A stretch of 64,000 bases of DNA from Thiomicrorhabdus sp. ZW0627 (GCF_029767005.1 NZ_JARUQR010000001.1:801028-865027); one strand, 5' to 3'. Positions 19,161 to 28,365 are shown, numbered from the stretch's first letter. The notes: generated by a model not told the origin, from the sequence alone. Program-made: numbers and translations.

Positions 19161-19855
19161 GTTCGAATTCATTCAAAGCCCTTGTATTAACCGTTTTTCT
19201 TTATGGACTCATCTTGGCCGTAGGATTTTGGCTGTACTCACTGCCCCTCAAAACCACTGAGCCGATGAAAAACATACCGGTCACGCTGTCCATGTTCCAA
19301 GAAGCCATCCCGGAACCAAAACCGGAACCAAAGCCGGACCCAAAGCCGGAACCAAAGCCGGAACCGAAGCCGGAACCGACGCCGGAACCGAAGCCGGAAC
19401 CGAAGCCGCAACCGAAGCCGGAACCGAAGCCGGAACCGACGCCGGAACCGAAGCCGGAACCGAAGCCGCAACCGAAGCCGGAACCGAAGCCGGAACCGAC
19501 GCCGGAACCGAAGCCGGAACCGAAGCCGCTATACAGCACCCAACAGGTTGCAACTGCAGAACAAGCTTATTTAAACCGCTTACGTGACGAAATCGTCCGC
19601 CATGCCCAGGATACTTACCCGCGGCAGGCCAAACGCCGTCATTGGGAAGGCGTCGCCACCCTTCAATTCACCCTACTCAGAAACGGCAACATCATTAAAC
19701 TTCAGCTGTTGAACAGCTCCGGCAAGCGCATGCTCGACAATGCGGCCCTCTCCATCATCCAGGAAAAGATGCACAACCACTTCAATACCTTTCCAAAAGA
19801 AATTCAAAGAAACGAATGGCAGATCAAGGTGCCCGTCAGCTATCATTTGAATTAA
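19157..19855 (+). CDS. tonB: TonB energy transducer with long Pro-Glu/Pro-Lys rod
   Basis: A 232-residue protein. One N-terminal membrane anchor (about 8-28) is followed by a periplasmic rod of about 75 residues of PEPKP-type repeats. The C-terminal TonB domain (about 140-232) contains [20 protein letters not shown] and [15 protein letters not shown]. It links inner-membrane ExbBD to outer-membrane receptors for iron or other ligands. The rod is encoded by exact 60-bp repeats, so its length may vary. No receptor gene is adjacent. Confidence 0.93.
   Translation: MSSNSFKALVLTVFLYGLILAVGFWLYSLPLKTTEPMKNIPVTLSMFQEAIPEPKPEPKPDPKPEPKPEPKPEPTPEPKPEPKPQPKPEPKPEPTPEPKPEPKPQPKPEPKPEPTPEPKPEPKPLYSTQQVATAEQAYLNRLRDEIVRHAQDTYPRQAKRRHWEGVATLQFTLLRNGNIIKLQLLNSSGKRMLDNAALSIIQEKMHNHFNTFPKEIQRNEWQIKVPVSYHLN
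19315..19530 (+). repeat. Low-complexity coding repeat in tonB (60-bp unit)
   Basis: The bases 19381-19440 and 19441-19500 are identical, and a partial third unit follows. Each encodes a 20-residue pattern of alternating Pro with Glu, Lys, Thr or Gln. Slipped-strand changes in units would lengthen or shorten the periplasmic rod without shifting the frame. Confidence 0.9.
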
Positions 19856-19988
19856 ATTTCTCCCCATTTATCTGCCCTATTTAAAAACGCCATTTCAACC
19901 AATTCAAAAACATCAAAATTGCCGCAGTTTAGATGCTTTCACAAAAATGGTATCATTAGCGCCACTGAAAATAACCGAGGATTCGAGT

Positions 19989-20426
19989 GTGGATTTCACC
20001 CCGCCAAAACAGAATATTGAAGAAGTGCAAGCGGATTTAATCAAACGTTTTACGCACTTTGCCAATCCTAAAGACCGCTACAAGTACCTGATAGACATGG
20101 GCAAGCAACTGCAACAACTGGATTCAGCCTTCCAGACAGAAGAAAACCTCATTCACGGCTGTCAATCCCAAGTCTGGATCCACATTGAAGAACATGACGG
20201 ACATCTGTACATGCAAGCCAAAAGTGATGCCGCCATTGTTTCCGGGCTAATTGCCCTATTGCTGAGAGTGTACAACGGCCGCACACCTAAAGAAATCGCC
20301 GAAGCGCCACTGGACTTTCTGGGCAAGATCGGGCTGTTGCAACAGCTAAGCCCAAACCGTTCAACAGGCCTGTATCACATGATCAAACGCATTCAGTCTG
20401 AAGCCCAAAAACGATTAGCAGCCTAA
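19989..20426 (+). CDS. sufE: SufE-family cysteine desulfuration protein
   Basis: A 145-residue protein that accepts persulfide sulfur from a cysteine desulfurase for iron-sulfur cluster assembly. The active Cys lies in IHGCQSQVW, and PKDRYKYLIDMGKQL and the C-terminal LSPNRSTGLYHM are family hallmarks. An ATG at 19947 is in frame, but the GTG at 19989 has GAGG 8 bases upstream and gives the usual length. Whether it belongs to Suf or Csd cannot be told, since no desulfurase is adjacent. Confidence 0.88.
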   Translation: MDFTPPKQNIEEVQADLIKRFTHFANPKDRYKYLIDMGKQLQQLDSAFQTEENLIHGCQSQVWIHIEEHDGHLYMQAKSDAAIVSGLIALLLRVYNGRTPKEIAEAPLDFLGKIGLLQQLSPNRSTGLYHMIKRIQSEAQKRLAA

Positions 20427-20479
20427 TCGATAGCCGTCAAGAAACGGCCACCATGATTCCACCCGTTTCCGGGTGAAAA

Positions 20480-22930
20480 TCACTGGCCGCTCAAATAACG
20501 GCGAATGCTGCCGTCACGCCCCCAAACAAAGCAATATAGCCATTCATTATCGATTAACTGCCTAACCACTTCGTTTTCAGTCGCGACTTTGTCGACCGCT
20601 TCCCACGGAGCATCAATGTAAACGCTTAACCTCAATGGCTCGTGCATCCATTTTTCACCGTTGTGCAGGGATTGCATCGGCAGCCCGATTCTCAAGTCAC
20701 CGCCGTTACCTTCAAACACGCCGATACAGCCATCAACAACGTTATGCAGAACTTTGTTTCCGCTGCCGTAGACATGGTTATCGCAAACCGAAGCATAGTA
20801 CTGCATATTGATCCAGTTGGTCACAACCATGGGAGCGGTCATAATCAATGTCAACAAAGACAAATCCTCATCCTGTTGCCAATCGTAATCATGCAAAAAG
20901 GCACGGCCTTCCAGATTCAAACCCTTTGTTCTCGAACGAGGTGCCACAATAAAAGCGGCATTATTAGAGAGACCCCATTCAGGTCTCACCTGAGACCAAT
21001 CCTTGGCACGGCGCTGTATCATCTGATGCAAATTCTGCCCTTGCAGATGGTTCAATCCCAGCCGGCCTGCCCGCTCTTGACGAGCCAGACCGGTAGCTCT
21101 AGAGAGCCATTCCTTTACCTGTTCATCCATACCTTTAGATCCGAAACAGGTAAATTCATCCGTTGTCGTGTTATGCATGGCCGCAATAAAACGGGTGTCA
21201 TCGGGAATCGCAATTCCTTTTTCCGCCAAACCGTTACGAACCTGAATGTCATTCAACAAAAACGTCAATACACGAACATTGATTTCTCCGGTCTGGCCTC
21301 CGCAGGCACCGCAGTCCAATCCGGCCGCATGAGGGTTGTTACAACTGCTACTACCGTGACCTACCAGCAACACCGTTTCAGCCAAATTTCGATCCAATCC
21401 CATGGCGTGCAAAATACCGGCCGCCAAATCCACTTTCTGATCCACCGTTAAAGGAGAGTCATGCTGAATCATTTCAAACTCATCCGTAGCCGGAAGTTCA
21501 TTGATCGGATTCGCATGCGCATCAGGAAACAAACTGTTGCGCAGTAACTTAAAGGCATACATCAGGCCTGTCGCTTCAACCATACTGAAAGTGGCCGGCG
21601 GAGCATTCCCCCACTCAATCCAACGCGCTTTCCGGTTCAAGGCACTGGCTGTCTCGTTTTTAGACGATGCCGAAATAGCAGGTGTCACCTTGATCCCAGA
21701 CTTCAAAAGCCCTGGAAGCTGAGGACGGGAAACATCCGTCCCGATAGGTTGATACTCTATAGGCAAACCGAAAAAACCGGCGAAGCCGATCGTTTCAATT
21801 CTTGCATCCTGCGCCTCCAAAGCGCGTCTTATTACTTCAGAACGGACATCGATACAAAAAGCCGCCTGCAAAACGGAAGGTTCCTCTTTGAGCTGAGTCT
21901 TTCCTTTACTGGCATGATTCAACTGTTGATGCAGATCCGACTGGAATGCGATTTCAGCCGCCCTTTGCCAAATCCATGCTTTGGCCTGAGCCGCCTCATG
22001 AATTGAAATCAATTCCGGCAAAATACATATCTGGTGACGCCACATAACCTTAAGTTCATTGAACACCGAGCGGTCACGATCTCTTTGGTGTCCCCAAAGA
22101 ACCCACTCCCAAGCCATACGGATGGCTAGAAATTCGGTCATCAACTCGTTTTCATGACCGTTCAAACGGTCTTGCCAACGCAAATAAGCCACCCAAGAAG
22201 CCCAGCCGTTCACATCCAGCAACAACGCATGCGCATAGTCGGCAATTTGATTATCAGGCACGCCTAGACCAACAATAGCTTGCGCCAACAGGGTTTCCGG
22301 ATCTTCAGGCAAATCGTTGAAATGTTCGGTCAGACCGTCTTCCGCCATAAGGATTTCAATTCCCTTATCCTGACGGGTCGTCGCCAGCCATTCACGATAC
22401 AGCCCCTTATAGCGATCCGAATAGGCCTCTCGATCTTCATTCAAGCGGAAATAGTCCGCACAAAATTGACTGATTTGATGAGTGATTTCATCACGCCAGG
22501 CCATCTTATATTTACGGTCCCGTCCACTGTCGACGAAGTCGCTGACATTGTGCCAATGCGTATGCTCGTCTTCCTCGAGCAGATAACGCTCAAGATTCTC
22601 AACGGAATAATCGTGCCCCATCTCTTCAGCTGCCTGCTGAAGATGCTGAGGTTGCAGACTTTCCATCCAGATTTCCTGAAAATAAGATTTTGGCATCACA
22701 CACTGAGCTTGGCTCAAAGCACTCAATTTTGCCGACACTTTAGCAACCGACTGGTCGCGCATTTCCCACCAAGGGTTAACGGCAATCAACTCATCCAACG
22801 GCCAAGTAGGCGCAATGCGTCCACAAGCTTCATTCAAAGCCGTCTTTTGTTTCTCCGAAAGCTCAGGCATCAGCAACTTTGCTTGATTCAAGCCATCGCT
22901 TTCCGCAGCTTTTTCCTTATGCAAAATCAT
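20480..22930 (-). CDS. dabA: DabA, inorganic-carbon pump subunit (DUF2309)
   Basis: An 816-residue protein of the DUF2309 family. It is a carbonic-anhydrase-like zinc protein that, with DabB, accumulates dissolved inorganic carbon in chemoautotrophs. Likely zinc site residues are seen in AAFCIDVRSEVIRR (Cys and Asp) and VGHGSSSCNNPHAAG with LDCGACGG (His and Cys). There is no signal peptide; the family acts on the cytoplasmic face. It overlaps dabB by 4 bases. The LysR gene just upstream suggests control by low carbon supply. Confidence 0.95.
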   Translation of the reverse strand: MILHKEKAAESDGLNQAKLLMPELSEKQKTALNEACGRIAPTWPLDELIAVNPWWEMRDQSVAKVSAKLSALSQAQCVMPKSYFQEIWMESLQPQHLQQAAEEMGHDYSVENLERYLLEEDEHTHWHNVSDFVDSGRDRKYKMAWRDEITHQISQFCADYFRLNEDREAYSDRYKGLYREWLATTRQDKGIEILMAEDGLTEHFNDLPEDPETLLAQAIVGLGVPDNQIADYAHALLLDVNGWASWVAYLRWQDRLNGHENELMTEFLAIRMAWEWVLWGHQRDRDRSVFNELKVMWRHQICILPELISIHEAAQAKAWIWQRAAEIAFQSDLHQQLNHASKGKTQLKEEPSVLQAAFCIDVRSEVIRRALEAQDARIETIGFAGFFGLPIEYQPIGTDVSRPQLPGLLKSGIKVTPAISASSKNETASALNRKARWIEWGNAPPATFSMVEATGLMYAFKLLRNSLFPDAHANPINELPATDEFEMIQHDSPLTVDQKVDLAAGILHAMGLDRNLAETVLLVGHGSSSCNNPHAAGLDCGACGGQTGEINVRVLTFLLNDIQVRNGLAEKGIAIPDDTRFIAAMHNTTTDEFTCFGSKGMDEQVKEWLSRATGLARQERAGRLGLNHLQGQNLHQMIQRRAKDWSQVRPEWGLSNNAAFIVAPRSRTKGLNLEGRAFLHDYDWQQDEDLSLLTLIMTAPMVVTNWINMQYYASVCDNHVYGSGNKVLHNVVDGCIGVFEGNGGDLRIGLPMQSLHNGEKWMHEPLRLSVYIDAPWEAVDKVATENEVVRQLIDNEWLYCFVWGRDGSIRRYLSGQ

Positions 22931-24483
22931 TGATATAACTCCTCCTTGGGAACCTGTAATTTCTTGGGCTTAAACCTCACCGGCAATCTCGTGGGATAAA
23001 TTCTGAGATTCAAGCGGGTGACCCACTCATCCAAATAAAACCCGGCATAAAAAGCACGCCTTACCTTCTTTATCCAAGGACGTTCACTTTGATATTGAAG
23101 CAGTAGATAGCCCGCTATAAAAAGAATCAGAAGGAAGGCTATCCATAAATCCCCTTCCCAGCCAACACTGGTCTGCATGGATGGCACAATCAGGCTGGCT
23201 CCGCTCTTCTGCAAACTGTAAACCAACAGAAGAATGGCCCCGAGTCCCACCATTCCCAATACCGAAGAGGCAGTCAAGCGCCCTCGTCTTTCGGCAATCA
23301 ACAACGTCAGAGCAATGGCGAAAAGTAACCAAGGACTGTATGGTGCAGGTAATGCGAACGCCCAAACCAGAGCAACAACCAGTCCTATGGAGATGACACC
23401 TGCAACCCACCACTCACCTACCGAAGGCGCAACAGGCCTGGCAAGTCTGCGTTTCATACTGGATTCGACTTCTGAACCGGAATTCAGGAACGCATAAGCT
23501 TTGTAACAGGAGTGGGCAACCAAATGAAGCAACGCCAATTCAAACAAGCCCAAGGCACACTCGACCAGCATCAATCCCATTTGAGACATGGTCGACCAAG
23601 CCAGACGCACCTTGACGGAAGCACGCGTCATCATCACGAGTGCGGCCAAGACCGTCGTGATTCCACCAATCACCAGAAGGGTCCACTGAGCAAAGTCCGA
23701 CAGCACAATAAGAGGTGCAAAAATAATGAGCAGGTATCCGCCTAGATTGATGATACCGGCATGCAGTAATGCCGATACCGGTGTAGGCGCCTCTACGACC
23801 TGAATCAACCAACCATGCAACGGTAATTGGGCACACTTTACCAATGCGGCCATCGCCAGAAGTACCGCTGCAAACTGGTCCATTCTGCTCAACTCATCTG
23901 TCGAAGACACATTTTGATAGATCTCACTGATGAACCAAGTACCGTGCTCATAGTGCAGAATCAAAATCGCACCCAACAAACAAGATTCCGCGACTCTGGC
24001 AAAAATAAATTTCTTATGCGCTGCCAGTACGGCACGTTGACGGTTTGGGAAGAAAACCAGCAACCTATGCAGGCTCAAACTGATCGCAATCCAAGCAACC
24101 ATCAATAGCAGCATATGGTTACTGACAATAACGGTCGCAACGCTCCCCAGGGTAACCAGCAACCAACGTAGATATCGTTTTTCTTCTTCAACATTACCGG
24201 CCATATAAGCACTGGAATAACGAATATTGACGAAGGCGATGAAATTCACCAGTCCCAACATCACCAGACTCATTCCGGAAACACCGAACCATACATCCGA
24301 TTCCGAACGGTCAATCCAGCCAAAGTAAACCGATATGGCAATAAACAACGTCAAAGACAATCCCACTAAACTGATCAGGCCTGCCAACTTCCAATTAGCA
24401 CGTCTTTCGTTGGTTAAAGCCCCGATAAAATATATGGTCGGTATCACCAACATGATTGAGGCATCCATCCATTGCATATTCAT
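22927..24483 (-). CDS. dabB: DabB, proton-conducting membrane subunit of the carbon pump
   Basis: A 518-residue protein with about 13-14 membrane helices, related to the NuoL/MrpA antiporter-like subunits of complex I. The conserved channel segments include QLPLHGWLIQVVEAPTPVSA (with LLHAGIINLGG after it) and the Lys in LVKCAQLPLHGW. It is thought to couple proton flow to DabA. A reading 13 residues longer exists, but AGGAG precedes the ATG at 24483 and the protein then starts MNMQWMDASIM. It forms an operon with dabA. Confidence 0.94.
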   Translation of the reverse strand: MNMQWMDASIMLVIPTIYFIGALTNERRANWKLAGLISLVGLSLTLFIAISVYFGWIDRSESDVWFGVSGMSLVMLGLVNFIAFVNIRYSSAYMAGNVEEEKRYLRWLLVTLGSVATVIVSNHMLLLMVAWIAISLSLHRLLVFFPNRQRAVLAAHKKFIFARVAESCLLGAILILHYEHGTWFISEIYQNVSSTDELSRMDQFAAVLLAMAALVKCAQLPLHGWLIQVVEAPTPVSALLHAGIINLGGYLLIIFAPLIVLSDFAQWTLLVIGGITTVLAALVMMTRASVKVRLAWSTMSQMGLMLVECALGLFELALLHLVAHSCYKAYAFLNSGSEVESSMKRRLARPVAPSVGEWWVAGVISIGLVVALVWAFALPAPYSPWLLFAIALTLLIAERRGRLTASSVLGMVGLGAILLLVYSLQKSGASLIVPSMQTSVGWEGDLWIAFLLILFIAGYLLLQYQSERPWIKKVRRAFYAGFYLDEWVTRLNLRIYPTRLPVRFKPKKLQVPKEELYQ

Positions 24484-24810
24484 AGAAGACTCCTTAATTA
24501 TCAATCGAATGCAGGTAAGCAAAACTTGCCTTACGCAATTCGAGTTTTTTGAATGTTTTTTAAATATTAGGAGATAGCGAATCGAAAGAAAAATTGGTAA
24601 ATCGAATACGACCTATAGACTATACGGAATGGTTTTTTAAAGAGGGGCTCAGAACCCAGAAAAGCCCGTAAATAAAGGGCTTAAAGACTTAACAGACACA
24701 AACAAAGATTGGCAAATGCCACCGCCGTGACACACATGCCTCGCGGCTAAAAAGAGCAGTTAATTTGGATCAGAAATGCGCTTTTCAAATAGTGAAAAAC
24801 GCACTCTGAA
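24484..24810. other. Region between the LysR gene and dabB, probable dab promoter
   Basis: A 327-base gap with no gene. It holds a hairpin after the LysR gene and an AT-rich stretch leading to dabB. On the plus strand AATCGAA occurs at about 24503, 24580 and 24602; the roughly regular recurrence might mark regulator contacts. TATAGACTATA near 24614-24624 is a short dyad. None can be assigned with confidence. Confidence 0.35.
24661..24685 (-). terminator. Weak terminator after the LysR regulator
   Basis: AAGCCC and GGGCTT flank a 9-base AT-rich loop. In the minus direction TTCT follows rather than a long T-tract, so some read-through into dabBA is possible. Confidence 0.4.
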
Positions 24811-25758
24811 TTACAGGTGAATGAACTCTTCTCCCGATTTTCTCAAAAAGTTTAAAAACTCCTGAGCGATGATCGAAAGTTCCTTACCTCGCGGATAGAC
24901 AATGTTCCACTGTTTTTGGATCGGAAAGCCCTCGACATCCAATTCAGAGATCGGACCATGCTCCTTTTCCAAGTACAGTGCGTGCTTGGAAACACAGGCC
25001 ACGCCAAGATCCCCGGCGACGCAATGTTTGATCGCCTCGTTACTTTTCAAGGTCAACCTCTCATTGACCTTTAGACCCTTGGCTTCAAACGCATTTTCGA
25101 CCGCCGAACGGATACCTGAACCCTCTTCACGCATAATAAAAGGCTCTTTCGACAAGCGCTTGAGCGTCACCTTTTTGCCGACCAATTCATTCTGGCTGTT
25201 GGCAATGATTACCAACGGGTTAGGGGCAAACGGAATGACCTCCAAATCAAGATCACTTGGAGGAATCTGTCCCAAAATATAGATATCATCCAGATTGCGT
25301 TTAATCCGATGTAAAAGGGTATTACGGTTAGCAATCGTTAAATCCAAATCGATATCCGGATATTTTTTTGAGAAATTACCCAGTGCCAACGGCATGAAAT
25401 ATTTGGCCGTCGTCATAACCGCCACACGAAGGCGACCTCGGGTCATGCCCCGATAATCATCAAGCTTCATCTCCAGATTAGAAAACTGGTTAATGACATC
25501 CCGGCAACTACAGGCAACTTCCTCGCCGATTTCGGTCAGAAAGATTTTCCGTCCAACCTGCTCGTAAAGCGGCATGCCGATCGCCTCCGCCAGACTTTTC
25601 ACCTGGGACGAAACCGTTGGCTGTGTCAGGTAGAGTTCCTCGGCCGCTTTGGTAAAACTGAGGTTACGCGCAACCGATTCAAACACCTGAATCTGGCGCA
25701 ACGATGCGTGCCTTATTAAAAAGTTTTTCGGTTGTTGAATAGGTTGTTGTTCACTCAT
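24811..25758 (-). CDS. LysR-type regulator of carbon fixation / carbon concentration (CbbR/CmpR-like)
   Basis: A 315-residue LysR-type regulator. The N-terminal winged helix (RQIQVFESVARNLSFTKAAE, then LTQPTVSSQVKSL) is followed by the effector-binding domain (about 100-305). MREEGSGIR and RLTLKSNEAIKHCVAGDLG are close to CbbR and CmpR. It lies after the carboxysome genes and before dabBA, all on the same strand, which makes control of one or both operons by carbon supply very likely. Which of them it controls cannot be read from sequence. Confidence 0.88.
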   Translation of the reverse strand: MSEQQPIQQPKNFLIRHASLRQIQVFESVARNLSFTKAAEELYLTQPTVSSQVKSLAEAIGMPLYEQVGRKIFLTEIGEEVACSCRDVINQFSNLEMKLDDYRGMTRGRLRVAVMTTAKYFMPLALGNFSKKYPDIDLDLTIANRNTLLHRIKRNLDDIYILGQIPPSDLDLEVIPFAPNPLVIIANSQNELVGKKVTLKRLSKEPFIMREEGSGIRSAVENAFEAKGLKVNERLTLKSNEAIKHCVAGDLGVACVSKHALYLEKEHGPISELDVEGFPIQKQWNIVYPRGKELSIIAQEFLNFLRKSGEEFIHL

Positions 25759-25866
25759 AACTTAAATCTTTATTAATTTATTAATCAACTACTTGCGGAA
25801 AATAATAATACATTCCCTATACACAAATCTATACAAATAGTTACTTATAGGCTGTACAAATAATTA

Positions 25867-26487
25867 TCATGACGCACGGCATGTTAAACGTTTAAGCGCT
25901 TCATTCGCGGCTCTGGCCGCTTCGGTAATATCCGACTCTTTTCCGCACATTAAAAGACGTCCGTAGGCACCGACCGCACGGGCCTCAACCAATGTGACAT
26001 TAGCTGCTTTTTCCGCTTCATTTGCGGCATATACAATGTAACCGGCCGGTTCGGTTTCCATAATAAACATACTTTGCCCGGGTAGAATCATTGACCCCTT
26101 ACGGTTATCGCGATTGATCAAAGTAGCGTGATCCGGCGTCACTCCGCGAATAATCTCACTCCACATGACAACGCACTGCTGTCGGTCATACTCGTGTGTA
26201 TTCAAGTGTCTTAAAATATGTTCACCGGCTTCCTGTACGTCACTCTGATCTCTATGGTGAATGACCATTGACCCGTAAGCACGCTCAACTATCTGCTGAC
26301 CCAGTCGGACATTCGAAGCCTTTAAGGCAACGTCCGACAGGCGATGTACCGCCATCCCCGGAGCCACCTCTATCCAAAGACAAGAGTCTCCCGGCACAGG
26401 TAAAAACCCCATCGAAGCCGTCCCCATATACGAAGCCAATTGAGGCTGAAGGGAGTCAAGAAACACATAAGTACGTAACTCAATCAT
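25867..26487 (-). CDS. csoS1D: CsoS1D, tandem-domain carboxysome shell trimer
   Basis: A 206-residue protein with two BMC folds in tandem, as in CsoS1D. CsoS1D forms a pseudohexameric, gated, often double-stacked trimer in the shell facet and is thought to pass larger metabolites such as RuBP. The first domain covers about 1-105 and the second about 106-206 (ending [20 protein letters not shown]). Glu and Arg residues that gate the pore in other CsoS1D were not located with certainty. It overlaps rdgB by 4 bases. Confidence 0.82.
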   Translation of the reverse strand: MIELRTYVFLDSLQPQLASYMGTASMGFLPVPGDSCLWIEVAPGMAVHRLSDVALKASNVRLGQQIVERAYGSMVIHHRDQSDVQEAGEHILRHLNTHEYDRQQCVVMWSEIIRGVTPDHATLINRDNRKGSMILPGQSMFIMETEPAGYIVYAANEAEKAANVTLVEARAVGAYGRLLMCGKESDITEAARAANEALKRLTCRAS

Positions 26488-27101
26488 CTTCCCGACACTC
26501 CCGTTGACTGGTTTAACTGGTTAATCACAGACTGGACCGCACGGGCCCTGTGACTAATCTGATTTTTAACTTCAAACGGGATTTCAGAAACCGCTTTTAC
26601 TAATTCGGGAATCCACATAACATCATCGTATCCAATACCAAAGCCTGTACGAGGCTTCATCAAAATTTCACCGTACCAATGCCCTATACCAATCAAAGGC
26701 ATCGGATCCCGTGAATGCTTAACATAAACAACCGCGCATGAATAACGGGCCTGTCTCTGTGGATACGGCAACATAGCCATATCACTCAATAATTTTTTCA
26801 AATTCTGCTCTTCCGAACCATTCTCCGTTCCGGCGTACCGGGCGGAATAGATTCCGGGCTGACCGTTCAAAGCTTCCACCTCCAAGCCGGAGTCGTCCGC
26901 CAACGCGGGCAAACCGGTTTTTTCACTGGCAAAACGTGCTTTGATGATTGCATTCTCAACAAAACTTAAACCATCTTCTATGGCTTCTTCACGAAAGAAT
27001 TCGGTTTGAGGCTTTGTCACAATGCCCGCCCGACTCAACATGGGTTCAAGCTCTTCTACTTTGTTGGGGTTGGCTGTTGCTAAAATAATCGGAGACGTCA
27101 T
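26484..27101 (-). CDS. rdgB: RdgB/HAM1 non-canonical purine NTP pyrophosphatase
   Basis: A 205-residue ITPase-family enzyme that removes ITP, dITP and XTP. Motifs: [13 protein letters not shown] (SxNxxK type), [18 protein letters not shown], and SHRARAVQ at the end. A reading from a TTG four codons earlier exists, but the ATG at 27101 follows GAGAAG. It sits between a PII-like gene and csoS1D, overlapping the latter. HAM1-type genes recur in alpha-carboxysome loci, but their role there is unclear. Confidence 0.9.
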   Translation of the reverse strand: MTSPIILATANPNKVEELEPMLSRAGIVTKPQTEFFREEAIEDGLSFVENAIIKARFASEKTGLPALADDSGLEVEALNGQPGIYSARYAGTENGSEEQNLKKLLSDMAMLPYPQRQARYSCAVVYVKHSRDPMPLIGIGHWYGEILMKPRTGFGIGYDDVMWIPELVKAVSEIPFEVKNQISHRARAVQSVINQLNQSTGVSGR

Positions 27102-27109
27102 CTTACTTC

Positions 27110-27496
27110 TCAATTAAAACGCGTCATGACTTCTACATCCGAAGAGAAAACCATCAAGTCATGGCCTTTCTGAATGTATTGGCTTAGCTCGTCCAACAAC
27201 AAAGAAAACGTACTGTTTTTCACTTGTGCCACAAACATGATATTGCTACCTGTCAACGAACCTTGTAGTTGGTCACTTTCCCTAACATCGTAGAGCGTAT
27301 ATTCTTTAATCCCGAGCACCTGCATGATTTCAATCAGCTCTTTCTCCAGGCAATCCGGGGGTATGATCTGAATGCGCTTATCATTGCTTTCCTCAGCCAG
27401 GAGCACTCGAGGCTTATCTTCAACTTGCCGATTGTCTGTCTCGGCAAAGCTCAAACTCCACTCTTCTGTTTCATACTCTTCTTCACACCATTGCAT
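27110..27496 (-). CDS. PII-like ferredoxin-fold protein of the carboxysome locus
   Basis: About 128 residues. An acidic N-terminal stretch (MQWCEEEYETEEW) is followed by a domain of about 90 residues whose predicted order resembles PII/GlnB-like proteins: RIQIIPPDCLEKELIEIMQV (strand, helix), YTLYDVR (strand), SNIMFVAQV (strand), a helix and LMVFSSDVEVM (strand). The T-loop is nearly absent. Some alpha-carboxysome loci encode a PII-like CPII that binds nucleotides and bicarbonate. The start is uncertain: GTG codons at 27553 and 27529 would add 19 or 11 residues. AGAGAG before the ATG at 27496 decided my choice. Confidence 0.55.
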   Translation of the reverse strand: MQWCEEEYETEEWSLSFAETDNRQVEDKPRVLLAEESNDKRIQIIPPDCLEKELIEIMQVLGIKEYTLYDVRESDQLQGSLTGSNIMFVAQVKNSTFSLLLDELSQYIQKGHDLMVFSSDVEVMTRFN

Positions 27497-27699
27497 GACT
27501 GGTCTCTCTTTAACAGTTTCCGTGTTCACTTCTCCCTTACTCAGGTTGAACACGCAGGTTTATTAAGGTGATTTCCATGGTATTGAATTTAGGCCATTTT
27601 GAGAAATTGGAGTTTTCTCTTCTTGCTATAGACTTGAATCAATGTATCTTTTTACATGAAACAGCAAACGTCCTCATGACGAAACATGAATCTAAAATC

Positions 27700-27731
27700 A
27701 AAAAAAGGATGGGCAGAACCGGCACTGCCCA
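27700..27731 (-). terminator. Terminator of the main carboxysome operon
   Basis: GGGCAG (27711-27716) and CTGCCC (27725-27730) form a stem, followed in the minus direction by ATCC and seven T. It lies 48 bases past the McdB-like stop and separates the cbbL operon from the PII-like/rdgB/csoS1D genes. Confidence 0.75.
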
Positions 27732-27778
27732 ATAGGCTAAGACTTCCGGTTTGAACGCCTAATTAAGACGGTATATTT

Positions 27779-28093
27779 CTAATCAGGCCAGACTCTTCTG
27801 CTTGAGAATGCCTTTACCTGATCAGCAATATGCTTTGATTCAACAGAGGTGTCTTTAGAGACACTTTCCTTAGACGGTTGCTTGACCGATTTGACTGCGG
27901 TTGAGCGTCTTGCTGGAGTCGAAGAGGCCTTTGAAGTCGATTTGCTTTGTGCGGAACCCGACTTTTGAACACTTGTTTTTTGTGTTGTGGCCGCTTTTTT
28001 TGTGCTGTTTGTCCCGCCAACTTCTTGTTTGGCGGAAACCTCTTTTTGAGCGGTTGACTCCGCCGTTTTATTTGTATCCTGCGGTGTTGTCAT
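27779..28093 (-). CDS. mcdB: Probable alpha-McdB carboxysome-positioning protein (orphan, no adjacent McdA)
   Basis: A 104-residue, apparently disordered protein, rich in Lys, Ser, Thr, Gln and Ala, ending VKAFSSRRVWPD. Alpha-type McdB proteins are small, disordered, encoded near the end of cso operons, and carry an invariant Trp close to the C-terminus. All of these fit. McdB normally works with the ParA-type ATPase McdA, encoded next to it, to spread carboxysomes along the nucleoid. Here no ParA gene lies in the locus or window. The start is the ATG overlapping the acRAF stop (ATGA). A simple basic disordered linker protein is the alternative. Confidence 0.6.
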   Translation of the reverse strand: MTTPQDTNKTAESTAQKEVSAKQEVGGTNSTKKAATTQKTSVQKSGSAQSKSTSKASSTPARRSTAVKSVKQPSKESVSKDTSVESKHIADQVKAFSSRRVWPD

Positions 28094-28365
28094 GCACATA
28101 CTCCTTGCGAATGGTTCGTTACACGATGGAATCCTTCATCTATGCCGTTCGCTAGATTAAAATCGATTTCTTCCAATCCTTCCGTTCTGGAGTAAATAAT
28201 CACGGACACGTGACTTCTTCCAAAACTAATATTTGGATGGTGTTCCAATCGATCGGCCTGTTCTGCCAACTCATCCAGAAACGTTCTTAACGTTTCAAAA
28301 CTTTCAAATTCAAAACGGGCTTCCATTGAAGCCGGCTTATCTTTCAGTTTCCATCTTTCATTCAT
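28090..28365 (-). CDS. acRAF, alpha-carboxysome RuBisCO assembly factor (PCD-like)
   Basis: A 91-residue protein with the fold of pterin-4a-carbinolamine dehydratase: FESFETLRTFLDELAEQADR, EHHPNISFGRSHVSVIIYS, then IDEGFHRVTN. In cso operons this PCD-like protein acts as a RuBisCO chaperone rather than a dehydratase. The HHP motif of the enzyme is kept, so residual activity cannot be excluded. It overlaps the ferritin-like gene upstream and mcdB downstream by 4 bases each. Confidence 0.82.
   Translation of the reverse strand: MNERWKLKDKPASMEARFEFESFETLRTFLDELAEQADRLEHHPNISFGRSHVSVIIYSRTEGLEEIDFNLANGIDEGFHRVTNHSQGVCA

Noticed and set aside
19201-19553. Long Gly/Ser/Val-rich or Arg-rich open frames opposite tonB
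   Set aside because: They are the antisense readings of the Pro-Glu/Pro-Lys repeat and are expected by chance from low-complexity DNA.
20642-21451. 269-codon open frame antisense to dabA
   Set aside because: It is a shadow of the dabA reading frame with no family likeness.
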